Part shown: piece by piece, positions 13,572-21,339 of the stretch
Numbering within the stretch: the stretch's first letter is position 1
Layout of the letters: the number at the start of each line of letters is the position of its first letter
Source of the DNA: Anaerofustis sp.
GTDB taxonomy: Bacteria; Bacillota; Clostridia; Eubacteriales; Anaerofustaceae
Reading direction: 5' to 3'
NCBI RefSeq assembly: GCF_019420015.1
Contig: NZ_JAHZIA010000026.1
Coordinates: forward strand, 1-21,339
Length of the DNA stretch: 21,339 bases
Program-made: the position numbers and the translations under genes
The notes under the pieces: model-generated
The model's input: the letters and a program-made list of their open reading frames with translations, nothing else
The model's database searches: none
What the model was told of the DNA's origin: nothing

Positions 13572-14597
13572 ATGAAAAAAATATTCAGCATATTGATAGC
13601 TTTGTTTTTCGTCCTGACGATGTTCGGATGCAAAAGCAAGGATGTTGATACAAACACTGCAAATACGAATAAAAAATATAAGATTGCTTATATTTCGGAT
13701 ACATACGGACAGGAAGATGTGAAGAACAAGCAGGTAATTGAAGGTGTAAACGAATCATTTAATAATTATGATTTTACCTTTGATATAAATACCCCAAAGA
13801 AGCCTGAGGAGTATGACGCCGTGATAAATACTATGCTCACATCCACAAAGTACGATTTGGTTTTATCCAACTCCAGTGCTGTTTCTTCTTCTTTGGTTTC
13901 CTTTCATTCTCAGTATGATTCCAGCAATATCGGTTTGATAGGATATGCGGACGAAACAAACAACGGTATGAGCATAACTTTTAAAGCGGAAGAAGGAGCT
14001 TTTTTGGCAGGTGTTCTTGCCGCAAAACAGACTAAGAGTAATGTGGTCGGTTATATCGGTGCGTACAATGACAGAAATTTGGACTATGAATACGGATTTA
14101 GAAGCGGTGTAAAGGCTGTAAACAAGAATATAAAAGTCGAAAGGGCTTTTACAGGTTCTTATATGAATTCGATAGAAGGGGCAAAAAAAGCCGAAGAACT
14201 TCATGGTAAAAAGGTGGATGTGATATTTACGGTATGCGGAGCAGGTGCCATTGGTGTAAACAATGTGGCAAAAGAAAAAAACTTCAAGGTTATCGATTCT
14301 GATTTGTACAATAAATCCGACAACGAAGTTAAACTTGCCGAAGTTTATAAAGATTACAAAAATGCTACCATGAGCATATGCGATGCGGTTATTTATGAAT
14401 CTTTCGATAAAAAGGTAAATAATATGGGAATCGCCGATTCGGTTGTTGATCTAAAACTTAGCAGTAATTTTTTCACTGAAAGTGATGAAATAAATACAAT
14501 TCTTGAAAAAGTAAAAAAAGACATTATAACCAAAAATGTGATTATTCCAAAGGATAATAAGTCTTATGAGGCTTTCAAATATAACATAAATGATTAA
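13572..14597 (+). CDS. BMP-family (PnrA/Med-like) substrate-binding lipoprotein
   Basis: The 341-residue protein begins MKKIFSILIALFFV with a lipobox-like MFGC (17-20), predicting lipid attachment at Cys20; Phe at -2 and Met at -3 are unusual. The mature part resembles basic-membrane-protein ABC receptors: KAEEGAFLAGVLAA (138-151), VVGYIGAYNDRNLDYEYGF (158-176) and DVIFTVCGAGAIGVNNVAKE (216-235). Family members bind purine nucleosides or other small molecules for an ABC importer. No permease or ATPase is in the window, so it may serve a remote transporter or be a stand-alone sensor. I chose ATG 13572 (GAGG at 13562-13565, 6-nt spacer) over in-frame ATGs at 13473 and 13560, since it puts the signal peptide at the N-terminus. 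ilvE follows after 14 nt. Confidence 0.8.
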   Translation: MKKIFSILIALFFVLTMFGCKSKDVDTNTANTNKKYKIAYISDTYGQEDVKNKQVIEGVNESFNNYDFTFDINTPKKPEEYDAVINTMLTSTKYDLVLSNSSAVSSSLVSFHSQYDSSNIGLIGYADETNNGMSITFKAEEGAFLAGVLAAKQTKSNVVGYIGAYNDRNLDYEYGFRSGVKAVNKNIKVERAFTGSYMNSIEGAKKAEELHGKKVDVIFTVCGAGAIGVNNVAKEKNFKVIDSDLYNKSDNEVKLAEVYKDYKNATMSICDAVIYESFDKKVNNMGIADSVVDLKLSSNFFTESDEINTILEKVKKDIITKNVIIPKDNKSYEAFKYNIND

Positions 14598-14611
14598 AAG
14601 GAGATAAGAAA

Positions 14612-15679
14612 ATGGATATAAGATATGAATTGGTAAGCGAAAAAAAACAAAAACCCGATCAAAACAATTTGGGTTTCGGGAATTATTTTACAGACCATAT
14701 GTTTGTTATGGATTATACAGAAGGCAAAGGTTGGCATGATGCAAGGATAGTTCCTTACGGTCCTTTGGCAGTTGATCCTGCGACTATGGTACTTCATTAT
14801 GCACAGGAAACCTTCGAAGGGTTAAAAGCATACAGAAACGATAAAGGCGAAATACTGCTTTTCAGACCCGAAATGAATGCAAAGCGTATGATAAATTCAA
14901 ATAAGCGTATATGTATGCCGGCAGTTCCTGAAGATATGTTTGTTGAAGCTGTTGAAGAGCTTGTAAAATGCGAAAAAGACTGGGTTCCGACAAAAGAAGA
15001 AACTTCTCTTTACATAAGACCTTTTATGTATGCAAGCGAATGCAGTGTCGGAGTTCACCCTGCCAAAACATATAAATTTATAATAATATTATCTCCTGTA
15101 GGTGCATATTATCCGGAAGGCGTAAATCCTGTTAAAATTTGGGTTGAAGATGAATATGTAAGAGCCGTAAAAGGCGGAACCGGATTTACGAAATGCGGAG
15201 GTAACTATGCTGCAAGTATAGCTGCACAAGTTAAAGCTGAAGAAAATGGTTATACTCAAGTTCTTTGGTTAGACGGTGTACACAGAAAATATGTTGAAGA
15301 AGTCGGCACTATGAATGCTATGTTTGTAATCGACGGAAAAGTTGTTACGGCAGCTCTTGACGGTTCGGTTCTTCCGGGGGTTACACGTGATTCAATAATT
15401 CATATCTTGAAAGACTGGGGATATGAAGTGGAAGAGAGAGATTTGAGTATAGACGAACTTATGGAAGCAGGAAGAAACGGCAAATTGACAGAAGCTTTCG
15501 GTACGGGTACGGCAGCCGTAATTTCTCCTATAGGTGAACTTTGTTATAAAGGAGAAAAAATTAAAATTAACGGTTTTAAAACAGGCAAGTTGACTCAAAA
15601 ACTGTACGATACATTGACGGGAATTCAATGGGGTAAACTCGAAGACAAGTATAACTGGACAAGAAAAATAGATTTATAA
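14612..15679 (+). CDS. ilvE: Branched-chain amino acid aminotransferase
   Basis: The 355-residue fold-type IV PLP enzyme belongs to the longer BCAT class, with the N-terminal FGNYFTDHMFVMDYTEGKGWHDARI region. PLP binds Lys194 in TKCGGNYAAS (193-202). Further family marks are LHYAQETFEGLKAY (61-74), RPFMYAS (136-142), EVGTMN (230-235), DGSVLPGVTRDSI (250-262) and FGTGTAAVISP (296-306). It interconverts leucine, isoleucine and valine with their 2-oxo acids using 2-oxoglutarate/glutamate, in synthesis or in Stickland-type degradation. AAGGAG at 14599-14604 serves the ATG at 14612. The 14-nt gap from the BMP gene leaves no space for a T-box or separate promoter, so expression depends on the upstream gene. 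Confidence 0.95.
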   Translation: MDIRYELVSEKKQKPDQNNLGFGNYFTDHMFVMDYTEGKGWHDARIVPYGPLAVDPATMVLHYAQETFEGLKAYRNDKGEILLFRPEMNAKRMINSNKRICMPAVPEDMFVEAVEELVKCEKDWVPTKEETSLYIRPFMYASECSVGVHPAKTYKFIIILSPVGAYYPEGVNPVKIWVEDEYVRAVKGGTGFTKCGGNYAASIAAQVKAEENGYTQVLWLDGVHRKYVEEVGTMNAMFVIDGKVVTAALDGSVLPGVTRDSIIHILKDWGYEVEERDLSIDELMEAGRNGKLTEAFGTGTAAVISPIGELCYKGEKIKINGFKTGKLTQKLYDTLTGIQWGKLEDKYNWTRKIDL

Positions 15680-15705
15680 AATTAAGTAAAGGATAATGTT
15701 AAGAT

Positions 15706-16932
15706 ATGAGTGAATTACTTGCTCCTGCGGGAGATTTGGAAAAATTAAAATATGCTTTTACCTACGGCGCAGATGCCGTTTATCTCGGAGGTAAAAATTT
15801 TTCGATGCGTGCGAATGCCGGTAATTTTACAATCGATGAAATAAGACAAGGGGCGGATTTTGCTCATGAGAGAGGCGGAAAAGTTTACGTTACCATAAAT
15901 ATTTCCGGAAGAAACAATGATTTTAAAGAGATCGGCAATTATGTAAAGCAACTTGATAATGCAGGTGTTGACGGAGTTATAGCAGCCGATCCCGGTATAA
16001 TAATGACAATAAGAGATACTCTTCCTAATATGAAGATATCTCTTTCCACTCAAGCCAGCACGACAAATTACAAAAGCGTGGAGTTTTGGAAGAGAAACGG
16101 TGTAAACAGAATTGTTCTTGCAAGAGAACTTACCTTTGAGGATATAAAAGAGATTTGTGCCAATAAACCTGAGGGAATGGAGATTGAAACCTTTGTGCAC
16201 GGTGCAATGTGTATTTCTTATTCGGGAAGGTGTCTTTTGAGCAATTACCTTACAGACAGAGATGCAAACAGAGGCGAATGTGCTCAGCCTTGCAGATGGA
16301 AATATTCTTTGGTTGAGAATACCAGACCGGGGGAAGAGTATCCCATAGAAGAATACGATGAAGGCAGTTTTATATTTAACTCAAAAGATTTATGCCTTAT
16401 AAATCATATACATGAGCTTATAGAAGCAGGTGTTGACAGCTTTAAGATAGAAGGAAGAATGAAGAGTATATTTTATGTTTCTACTGTCGTTAATGCGTAC
16501 AGAAATGCCATAGACAGCTATGAGAAAAACAAACAAAGCTATAAGCCGGATCCTTCTTTGTATGAAGAACTTACAAAAGTAAGCCACAGACAATACACCG
16601 AAGGTTTTTATTTCGGCAAAGCAGACTCTTCTTCTCAAAATTACGGCAGCAGTTCTTATACGAGAAATTATGATTTTGTCGCTCAGGTAATCGGTTTTAA
16701 TAAAGAAAAAGGGTTATATGAAATAGAGCAACGAAACAAGTTTTTAATAGGTGACGAACTGGAACTTGTAAGACCTAGAGAAAAAAGTATAACTTTTAAA
16801 ATAAATAAAATGTACAACGAAAAAGGGGAAGAAGTCGACAGTACTCCTCATCCTAAAGAAAGGCTCTTTATAGATACTGACGGTGTTGAGTTGAAAGAGT
16901 TTGAACTTATAAGAAAAAAAGTACAGTCTTAG
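15706..16932 (+). CDS. trhP: U32 family protein, TrhP (YrrO/YegQ)-like tRNA hydroxylation factor
   Basis: The 408-residue protein opens MSELLAPAGDLEKLKYAFTY, typical of U32 'peptidases'. The U32 signature ETFVHGAMCISYSGRCLLSNY lies at 161-181, and GECAQPCRW follows at 190-198. Cys169, Cys176, Cys192 and Cys196 are placed to bind an iron-sulfur cluster. SFKIEGRMKS and the C-terminal small domain match the longer TrhP type (B. subtilis YrrO, about 420 residues). TrhP proteins use prephenate to hydroxylate U34 in tRNA (5-hydroxyuridine); the old protease annotation is doubtful for this subgroup. AAAGGA (15688-15693) is 12 nt before the ATG. It is third in a unit after a BMP lipoprotein and ilvE, with no obvious pathway link. 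RlhA (rRNA hydroxylation) is the main alternative but is much longer. Confidence 0.85.
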   Translation: MSELLAPAGDLEKLKYAFTYGADAVYLGGKNFSMRANAGNFTIDEIRQGADFAHERGGKVYVTINISGRNNDFKEIGNYVKQLDNAGVDGVIAADPGIIMTIRDTLPNMKISLSTQASTTNYKSVEFWKRNGVNRIVLARELTFEDIKEICANKPEGMEIETFVHGAMCISYSGRCLLSNYLTDRDANRGECAQPCRWKYSLVENTRPGEEYPIEEYDEGSFIFNSKDLCLINHIHELIEAGVDSFKIEGRMKSIFYVSTVVNAYRNAIDSYEKNKQSYKPDPSLYEELTKVSHRQYTEGFYFGKADSSSQNYGSSSYTRNYDFVAQVIGFNKEKGLYEIEQRNKFLIGDELELVRPREKSITFKINKMYNEKGEEVDSTPHPKERLFIDTDGVELKEFELIRKKVQS

Positions 16933-16956
16933 GTATTATCTAAGATTGTATTTTTT
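16922..16956 (+). terminator. Rho-independent terminator overlapping the end of the U32 gene
   Basis: TACAGTCTTAG (16922-16932) pairs with CTAAGATTGTA (16940-16950), 11 bp including one G-U, with a 7-nt loop followed by TTTTTT. The stop codon is the last three bases of the 5' arm. Confidence 0.88.
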
Positions 16957-17016
16957 ATTTTAAGGTATAAAAAGTCTTTAAAAATACCATATTGATAATT
17001 ATAAACATTTTAATTT

Positions 17017-17025
17017 TGTTATAAT
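17017..17025 (+). promoter_or_regulatory. Extended -10 promoter element for pduL
   Basis: TGTTATAAT carries a TG-extended consensus -10 (TATAAT 17020-17025), 112 nt before the pduL ATG. A TTGATA at 16992-16997 is 22 nt away, too far for a standard -35. Confidence 0.45.
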
Positions 17026-17137
17026 TGATTTATAAGGTTTTATTATGAAAACATATGTACAAAATACACTATTTATGTTAAAATAATCGTGGTAAACATA
17101 TAAATTAATTTAATTATTAAAGGAGAATTATAGATAG

Positions 17138-17710
17138 ATGAAAACTAAAGTACCTGTTGGTCTTTCTAATAAACATGTGCATTTAAGCAGAAAAGATATC
17201 GATGCATTGTTTGGCGAAGGCTATGAATTAACAATAAAAAAACCTATTTCCCAACCGGGACAATTTGCTGCGGAGGAATTCGTTGATGTTATAGGTCCAA
17301 AAGGTACAATTAAGATGAGAGTGCTTGGTCCTGCAAGACCTCATGCTCAAATCGAAATTTTGGCGAGCGATACTTATAAACTTGGTGTACCTAAAGTTAT
17401 AAGAGACTCTTGGGACTTAGACGGCACTCCGGGATGTATTTTAAGAGGACCAAAAGGAGAAGTTGAAATAGATAAAGGTGTTATTGTTGCCGGTAGACAT
17501 ATCCATATGACAATATCTCAAGCAAAAGAATACGGAGTTAAAGATGGAGACATTGTCAAAGTAAGAGTACCTGGTGAAAGGGGACTTGTCTTTGAAAATG
17601 TATTAATCAGATCCAACGAAAGATGCGGGCTTGAGATGCATATAGATATAGAAGAAGGAAATGCCGCAGGATGTAAAAACGGCGATATGCTTGAAATAAT
17701 TAGAGACTAA
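17138..17710 (+). CDS. pduL: PduL-type phosphate acyltransferase (phosphotransacylase)
   Basis: The 190-residue protein has the duplicated PduL fold with its two-zinc site: SNKHVHLS (10-17; His13, His15), Glu73 in QIEIL, AGRHIHM (118-124; His121, His123) and His168 in EMHID. These correspond one-for-one in spacing to the ligands known in PduL structures. It exchanges acyl-CoA and acyl phosphate (propionyl or acetyl), linking CoA esters to ATP synthesis with acetate or propionate kinase. The protein starts directly at the fold, without the roughly 20-residue amphipathic extension that targets PduL to microcompartments, and no shell genes are nearby, so it is probably a cytosolic phosphotransacetylase. 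AAGGAG (17120-17125) lies 12 nt from the ATG, a long spacing. It is flanked by terminators and appears monocistronic. Confidence 0.93.
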   Translation: MKTKVPVGLSNKHVHLSRKDIDALFGEGYELTIKKPISQPGQFAAEEFVDVIGPKGTIKMRVLGPARPHAQIEILASDTYKLGVPKVIRDSWDLDGTPGCILRGPKGEVEIDKGVIVAGRHIHMTISQAKEYGVKDGDIVKVRVPGERGLVFENVLIRSNERCGLEMHIDIEEGNAAGCKNGDMLEIIRD

Positions 17711-17711
17711 T

Positions 17712-17739
17712 AAAAAGACTGTGTATGCAGTCTTTTTTT
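17712..17739 (+). terminator. Rho-independent terminator after pduL
   Basis: AAAAAGACTG (17712-17721) pairs with CAGTCTTTTT (17728-17737), with a 6-nt loop and T's to 17739. It starts 1 nt after the stop codon. Confidence 0.92.
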
Positions 17740-17980
17740 GTATATTTATATTTTGGAATTTGATATATTTTTTTATGGGAGCTTTTTTTCTTCGTATAAG
17801 TTTTTATATGTCTTAAGGTTCTTTGTACTTAAACAGATTCTATTATTATATTTGCTTATCAGATAATATTTATATGGCTTATATATCGCTTATAGTTAAG
17901 TGTAAATTATTTATAATTATATATGAACAGTAGAAGAGTTAAAATATTAATATATACTTTTTAAAAGCTATATAATTACT
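17740..17980. other. AT-rich intergenic region between convergent pduL and dnaE
   Basis: The gap between the two stop codons is just over 300 nt and is bounded by terminators at both ends. In the middle I see only AT-rich sequence, with no supported ORF, RNA gene or promoter pair. Confidence 0.5.
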
Positions 17981-18012
17981 AAAAACACCGCAAATTTTTG
18001 CGGTGTTTTTTT
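17981..18012 (-). terminator. Terminator of dnaE, symmetrical enough to work in both directions
   Basis: AAAAACACCGCAA (17981-17993) pairs with TTGCGGTGTTTTT (17998-18010) around a 4-nt loop. Read on the minus strand it begins a few bases after the dnaE stop and ends in five U's. On the plus strand it has a seven-T tail and could also stop read-through from pduL. Confidence 0.88.
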
Positions 18013-18016
18013 AGTT

Positions 18017-21000
18017 TTATTTTATTATTATATTGTTTTTGCCAATAAGTTCTGCCAATTCGTCAATGAGTCCCATTTCCAATTTTACCCACATGCTCTT
18101 ATCCGCTACGTAAGATTTTTTTGAAACAGGGGAGAATAAAACCACTTTTTTATCTCCTTTGTATTTTACAAATAATTGACGTATATCACTCATGGTTCTT
18201 TCGCTTATCTTGTTTAAAACCAGTATTAATGAGTTTCCTATGATTCTGTTTGAGTTGGCTTTCTTTTCTTCCGGTGAGGCCTTCTTTTTATCTATCGTTT
18301 TGATTTTTGGTGCAGTGGTTTTCTTTCTTACTGCAGGAGGTCTCGTCCTTTTGTCTTCCAAGTCATAAATTTTATCTGCAATTATAGATACGGATTTTTC
18401 TTCGTCTTCTTCTTTTACGCTTATCTGTCCTTTTATTATGACTTTATTGTCAGTTTCCAAAATATGTTTGTATTCTTCGTATGTTCTTGGGAATACCACA
18501 ACCTCCATATCCGAAGTCAAATCTTCTATACTCATAAAAGCCATTTGCTTGTTGTCTTTTTTTGTATATATTACTTTTACGTTGGTTATCAGTCCGCCTA
18601 TGCTGATAGATTCCCTTTTGTTTTTGTTGTATTTGCTGTATTTATTGTTTTGAGGTACTTCTTCAGCTTCCTCTTCTCCTTCTTTCTTCTTCTTGCCGTA
18701 CATGTCATATACTTCGTATAGTTTCATGCTGGTGTATTTTTCAAGGTCGTCTTCAAACTCGCTTAAAGGATGTCCGCTTATGTACATTCCCAAAACTTCT
18801 TTTTCGTATTTAAGCTTGTCTCTGTTTTCAAATTCCGTCATAGTCGGTATATGCATTTCTATCTGTTCGTTTTCTTCTTCTGAAAGCATATCCAACAGTG
18901 TCGTCTGCCCTGAAATATTTTGTTTTCTTTGCCTTAGTGTATTGTTTAGGAATTCTTCGTATATAGAGTAGAGTTCTCGTCTGTTGTTCCCGAGGCTGTC
19001 GAATGCTCCGGATAATATAAGACTTTCAACTCCTTTTTTGTTCAGAGAGTGGAATTCTATTTTGTTTACAAAGTCAGGGAAAGAAGTGAATTCTCCTTTT
19101 GTTTCCCTTGCTTCTATTATTTCTTCGATAGCACTTTCTCCAAGCCCCTTTAATGCCAAAAGTCCAAACCTTACACTGTCGTTGTCAACGGTAAAACGTT
19201 CGTAACTTTTGTTTACGTCAGGAGGCAATAATTCAATGCCCTGTTCTTTCAAATGGTTCATGTATAACATCCTGTCGTCAGAACCGATGTATACGGTTAT
19301 AAGAGCCGCCATAAACTCAGCAGGGTAGTATGTCTTTAAATATGCTGTTTGGTAGGATATTACTCCGTATGCCGCAGCATGGGATTTATTAAAACCGTAA
19401 GACGCAAATTTTTCCATTAAGTCGTATATTTCGTTTCCGGTTTTTTCGTCTATTCCTATTGATACACAGCCGTGAACCTTTTCTTTGTCCTCTCCTTTGT
19501 TGTAAGCTTCCTCATTTCCGTGAAGAAAAATCTCTCTTTCCTTTGCTATTACCTCGTGTTTCTTTTTCCCCATGGCTCTTCTTATAAGGTCACTTCTTCC
19601 CATAGAGTAACCGGCCAAATCTCTTACTATCTGCATTACCTGTTCCTGATATATGATAATTCCGTATGTTACGTTTAGAATAGGTTCTAGGGAAGGATGC
19701 AGATAACTTATGTTTGCGGGGTTGTGTTTGTTTTCTATATATGTAGGGATCATATCCATAGGTCCGGGACGGTAAAGAGATATCCCCGCTATGATATCTT
19801 CAAAGGTGTTTGGTTTAAGTCTTTGCATAAAGCTTTGCATCCCGGGACTTGCAAGCTGGAATACACCTATGGTGTCGCCTCGGCTTATGGTGTCATAAAC
19901 GTTTTGGTCGTTGAGAGATATGTTGTCAATATCTATATCAATCCCTTTTGATAATTTGACATTGTCGATAGTATGTTTTATTACGGTTAAGTTTTTAAGA
20001 CCCAAAAAGTCCATTTTTAATAATCCCAACTCTTCAACGGTAGTCATGTTGAATTGTGCCGCTATACTGTCCTTGTTTAGATACAACGGTACATAGTCGC
20101 TTACGGGTTTATCTGAGATTATTACTCCTGCGGCGTGCGTTGAGGAGTGTCTGGGCATCCCTTCAACGGCTTTTGCCGTATCGAGAAGTTTCTTTATTGT
20201 GGGATCTTCATCGTAAAGCTGATGGAGTTCCGGGTTCATGTCGATGGCTTTTTGTATGGTTATTTTTGCTTCGTCCGGTATCATTTTTGCGATTTTGTTC
20301 GATTGTTCAAAGCTTATTCCCATACTTCTGGCAATATCTTTTACAGCCGCTTTCGGTTTTAAAGTTCCGAATGTAACAATCTGGCTTACATTGTCAAACC
20401 CATATTTGTCTATAACATATTCTATTGCTTTGTGTCTGTTTTCATAGCAAAAGTCGATATCGATATCGGGCATAGATACCCTTTCGTTATTTAAGAATCT
20501 TTCGAAAATCAAAGAATATTTTATAGGGTCGATTTGGGTTATGTCCAAGGTATAACTTACTATACTTCCGGCTGCACTTCCTCTTCCCGGACCAACGGGT
20601 ATTCCGTGGGTTCTTGAATAATTTATAAAGTCCCATACTATCAGGAAGTAATCGTTGAATCCCATGTCGTTTATTACGTTTAATTCGTATTCAAGTCTTT
20701 CGGTTAATTCTTTGGTTACTACTTTGTATTTTTTGTTAAGACCGTCCATGCACAGTTTTTTTAAGTATTGCTGCGATGTCATTCCTTCCGGTAGCTGATA
20801 TACAGGCAGGTGGTAGTGTCCGAATTCTATTTCCACGTTGCATCTTTCTGCAATTTTGTGTGTGTTTTCTATAGCTTCCGGGCAGTACTTAAAGAGATTA
20901 CTCATTTCTTCCGGAGTTTTGATGTAAAATTCATCATTCGGGAATCTCATTCTGTTTTCGTCGTTTAGATTGCTTGATGATTGTACGCAAAGAAGAACGT

Positions 21001-21339
21001 CGTGAGCTTCTGCGTCGTTTTTGTTTAAATAATGGGAGTCGTTTGTCGCTATAAGCCCGAGACCGTATTCTTTTGCCATTTTTATCAGTTCTTCGTTTGC
21101 GACTTTTTCCTCTTCAAGTCCGTGGTCTTGGATTTCCAGGAAGAAATTGTCTTTTCCGTATATTTCAATAAATTTTTCTACGTATTTTCTTGCCTCTTCG
21201 ATTTCACCAGCATTTATCTTTCTTGGGATGATACCTCCTATACATGCACTGGTTGCGATTATTCCCTCTGAGTATTTTTTCAACAGGTCGAAATCAGCTC
21301 TTGGCTTGTAGTAAAAACCTTCGGTATAAGCAATAGAAA
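18017..21339 (-). CDS. dnaE: DNA polymerase III alpha subunit DnaE, N-terminus beyond the window
   Basis: The minus-strand frame is open to the window edge, giving about 1,106 residues; the TTG at 21283 is internal, since upstream codons read AYTEGFYYKPRADFDLLKKYSEG, a conserved PHP-domain stretch. About 90-100 residues are missing. Positions below count from codon 21283. The rest of the PHP domain (NDSHYL, 81-86) is followed by PGRGSAAGS (232-240) and the catalytic palm aspartates in PDIDIDF (272-278). Further on come YGFNKSHAAAYG, tandem HhH motifs, and an OB domain (about bases 18470-18620). A lysine-rich linker and a C-terminal domain finish the protein. It is the replicative polymerase subunit that works with or beside PolC in Bacillota. 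The length suits the clostridial DnaE1-like form. It converges on pduL. Confidence 0.96.
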   Translation of the reverse strand, partial: SIAYTEGFYYKPRADFDLLKKYSEGIIATSACIGGIIPRKINAGEIEEARKYVEKFIEIYGKDNFFLEIQDHGLEEEKVANEELIKMAKEYGLGLIATNDSHYLNKNDAEAHDVLLCVQSSSNLNDENRMRFPNDEFYIKTPEEMSNLFKYCPEAIENTHKIAERCNVEIEFGHYHLPVYQLPEGMTSQQYLKKLCMDGLNKKYKVVTKELTERLEYELNVINDMGFNDYFLIVWDFINYSRTHGIPVGPGRGSAAGSIVSYTLDITQIDPIKYSLIFERFLNNERVSMPDIDIDFCYENRHKAIEYVIDKYGFDNVSQIVTFGTLKPKAAVKDIARSMGISFEQSNKIAKMIPDEAKITIQKAIDMNPELHQLYDEDPTIKKLLDTAKAVEGMPRHSSTHAAGVIISDKPVSDYVPLYLNKDSIAAQFNMTTVEELGLLKMDFLGLKNLTVIKHTIDNVKLSKGIDIDIDNISLNDQNVYDTISRGDTIGVFQLASPGMQSFMQRLKPNTFEDIIAGISLYRPGPMDMIPTYIENKHNPANISYLHPSLEPILNVTYGIIIYQEQVMQIVRDLAGYSMGRSDLIRRAMGKKKHEVIAKEREIFLHGNEEAYNKGEDKEKVHGCVSIGIDEKTGNEIYDLMEKFASYGFNKSHAAAYGVISYQTAYLKTYYPAEFMAALITVYIGSDDRMLYMNHLKEQGIELLPPDVNKSYERFTVDNDSVRFGLLALKGLGESAIEEIIEARETKGEFTSFPDFVNKIEFHSLNKKGVESLILSGAFDSLGNNRRELYSIYEEFLNNTLRQRKQNISGQTTLLDMLSEEENEQIEMHIPTMTEFENRDKLKYEKEVLGMYISGHPLSEFEDDLEKYTSMKLYEVYDMYGKKKKEGEEEAEEVPQNNKYSKYNKNKRESISIGGLITNVKVIYTKKDNKQMAFMSIEDLTSDMEVVVFPRTYEEYKHILETDNKVIIKGQISVKEEDEEKSVSIIADKIYDLEDKRTRPPAVRKKTTAPKIKTIDKKKASPEEKKANSNRIIGNSLILVLNKISERTMSDIRQLFVKYKGDKKVVLFSPVSKKSYVADKSMWVKLEMGLIDELAELIGKNNIIIK

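Noticed and set aside
14598..14611. T-box or leucine-type attenuator before ilvE
   Set aside because: Only 14 nt separate ilvE from the preceding gene, which is just enough for a ribosome binding site.
20056..20376. Plus-strand open frame opposite dnaE
   Set aside because: It lies fully inside the conserved polymerase frame of DnaE and its translation has no domain features; the other plus-strand frames across 18438-21271 are rejected for the same reason.

Overview
The window is AT-rich and reads as the chromosome of a low-GC anaerobic Bacillota, probably Clostridia or Tissierellia. The pointers are strong AGGAGG-type ribosome binding sites, A/T-rich sigma-A promoters, a BspA-like leucine-rich-repeat gene, a PduL phosphotransacylase, a clostridial-style DnaE and a U32/TrhP protein. 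I see no mobile element, CRISPR array, tRNA or rRNA. All recognised genes are on the + strand except dnaE, which converges on the others from the right edge.

Layout. (1) 1-986: 3' part of a major facilitator transporter, cut by the window edge. (2) 1207-3423: a 738-residue BspA-type LRR protein with no signal peptide, with its own promoter and terminator. (3) 3424-4034: a roughly 600-nt gap holding two very small doubtful ORFs. (4) 4035-6183: a membrane-tethered XRE-type regulator followed by three paralogous small four-helix membrane proteins of unknown function, two of which share a 31-nt exact repeat across RBS and start; a terminator closes the group. (5) 6398-9088: a well-delimited operon (strong promoter, palindromic operator-like sites, terminator) encoding a class II ketose-bisphosphate aldolase, a PHP-family phosphoesterase and a DeoC-like class I aldolase. 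This looks like a compact sugar-phosphate catabolic module of unknown substrate. (6) 9170-9847: a TPR lipoprotein. (7) 10098-13397: trmL, then a Na+/phosphate cotransporter with a PhoU-like tail, closely followed by trxB. (8) 13497-16956: a transcription unit of a BMP-family lipoprotein, ilvE and a U32/TrhP-type protein. (9) 17138-17710: pduL without a microcompartment-targeting extension. (10) 18017-21339, minus strand: dnaE, missing its N-terminus beyond the window.

Most of the window is housekeeping. The parts worth a second look are the aldolase-PHP-DeoC operon with its clustered ACATAT/ATATGT sites, the XRE plus three-paralogue membrane cluster, the signal-less LRR protein, and the structured leader ahead of the phosphate transporter. 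All functional statements come from reading motifs by eye; no database search was run.
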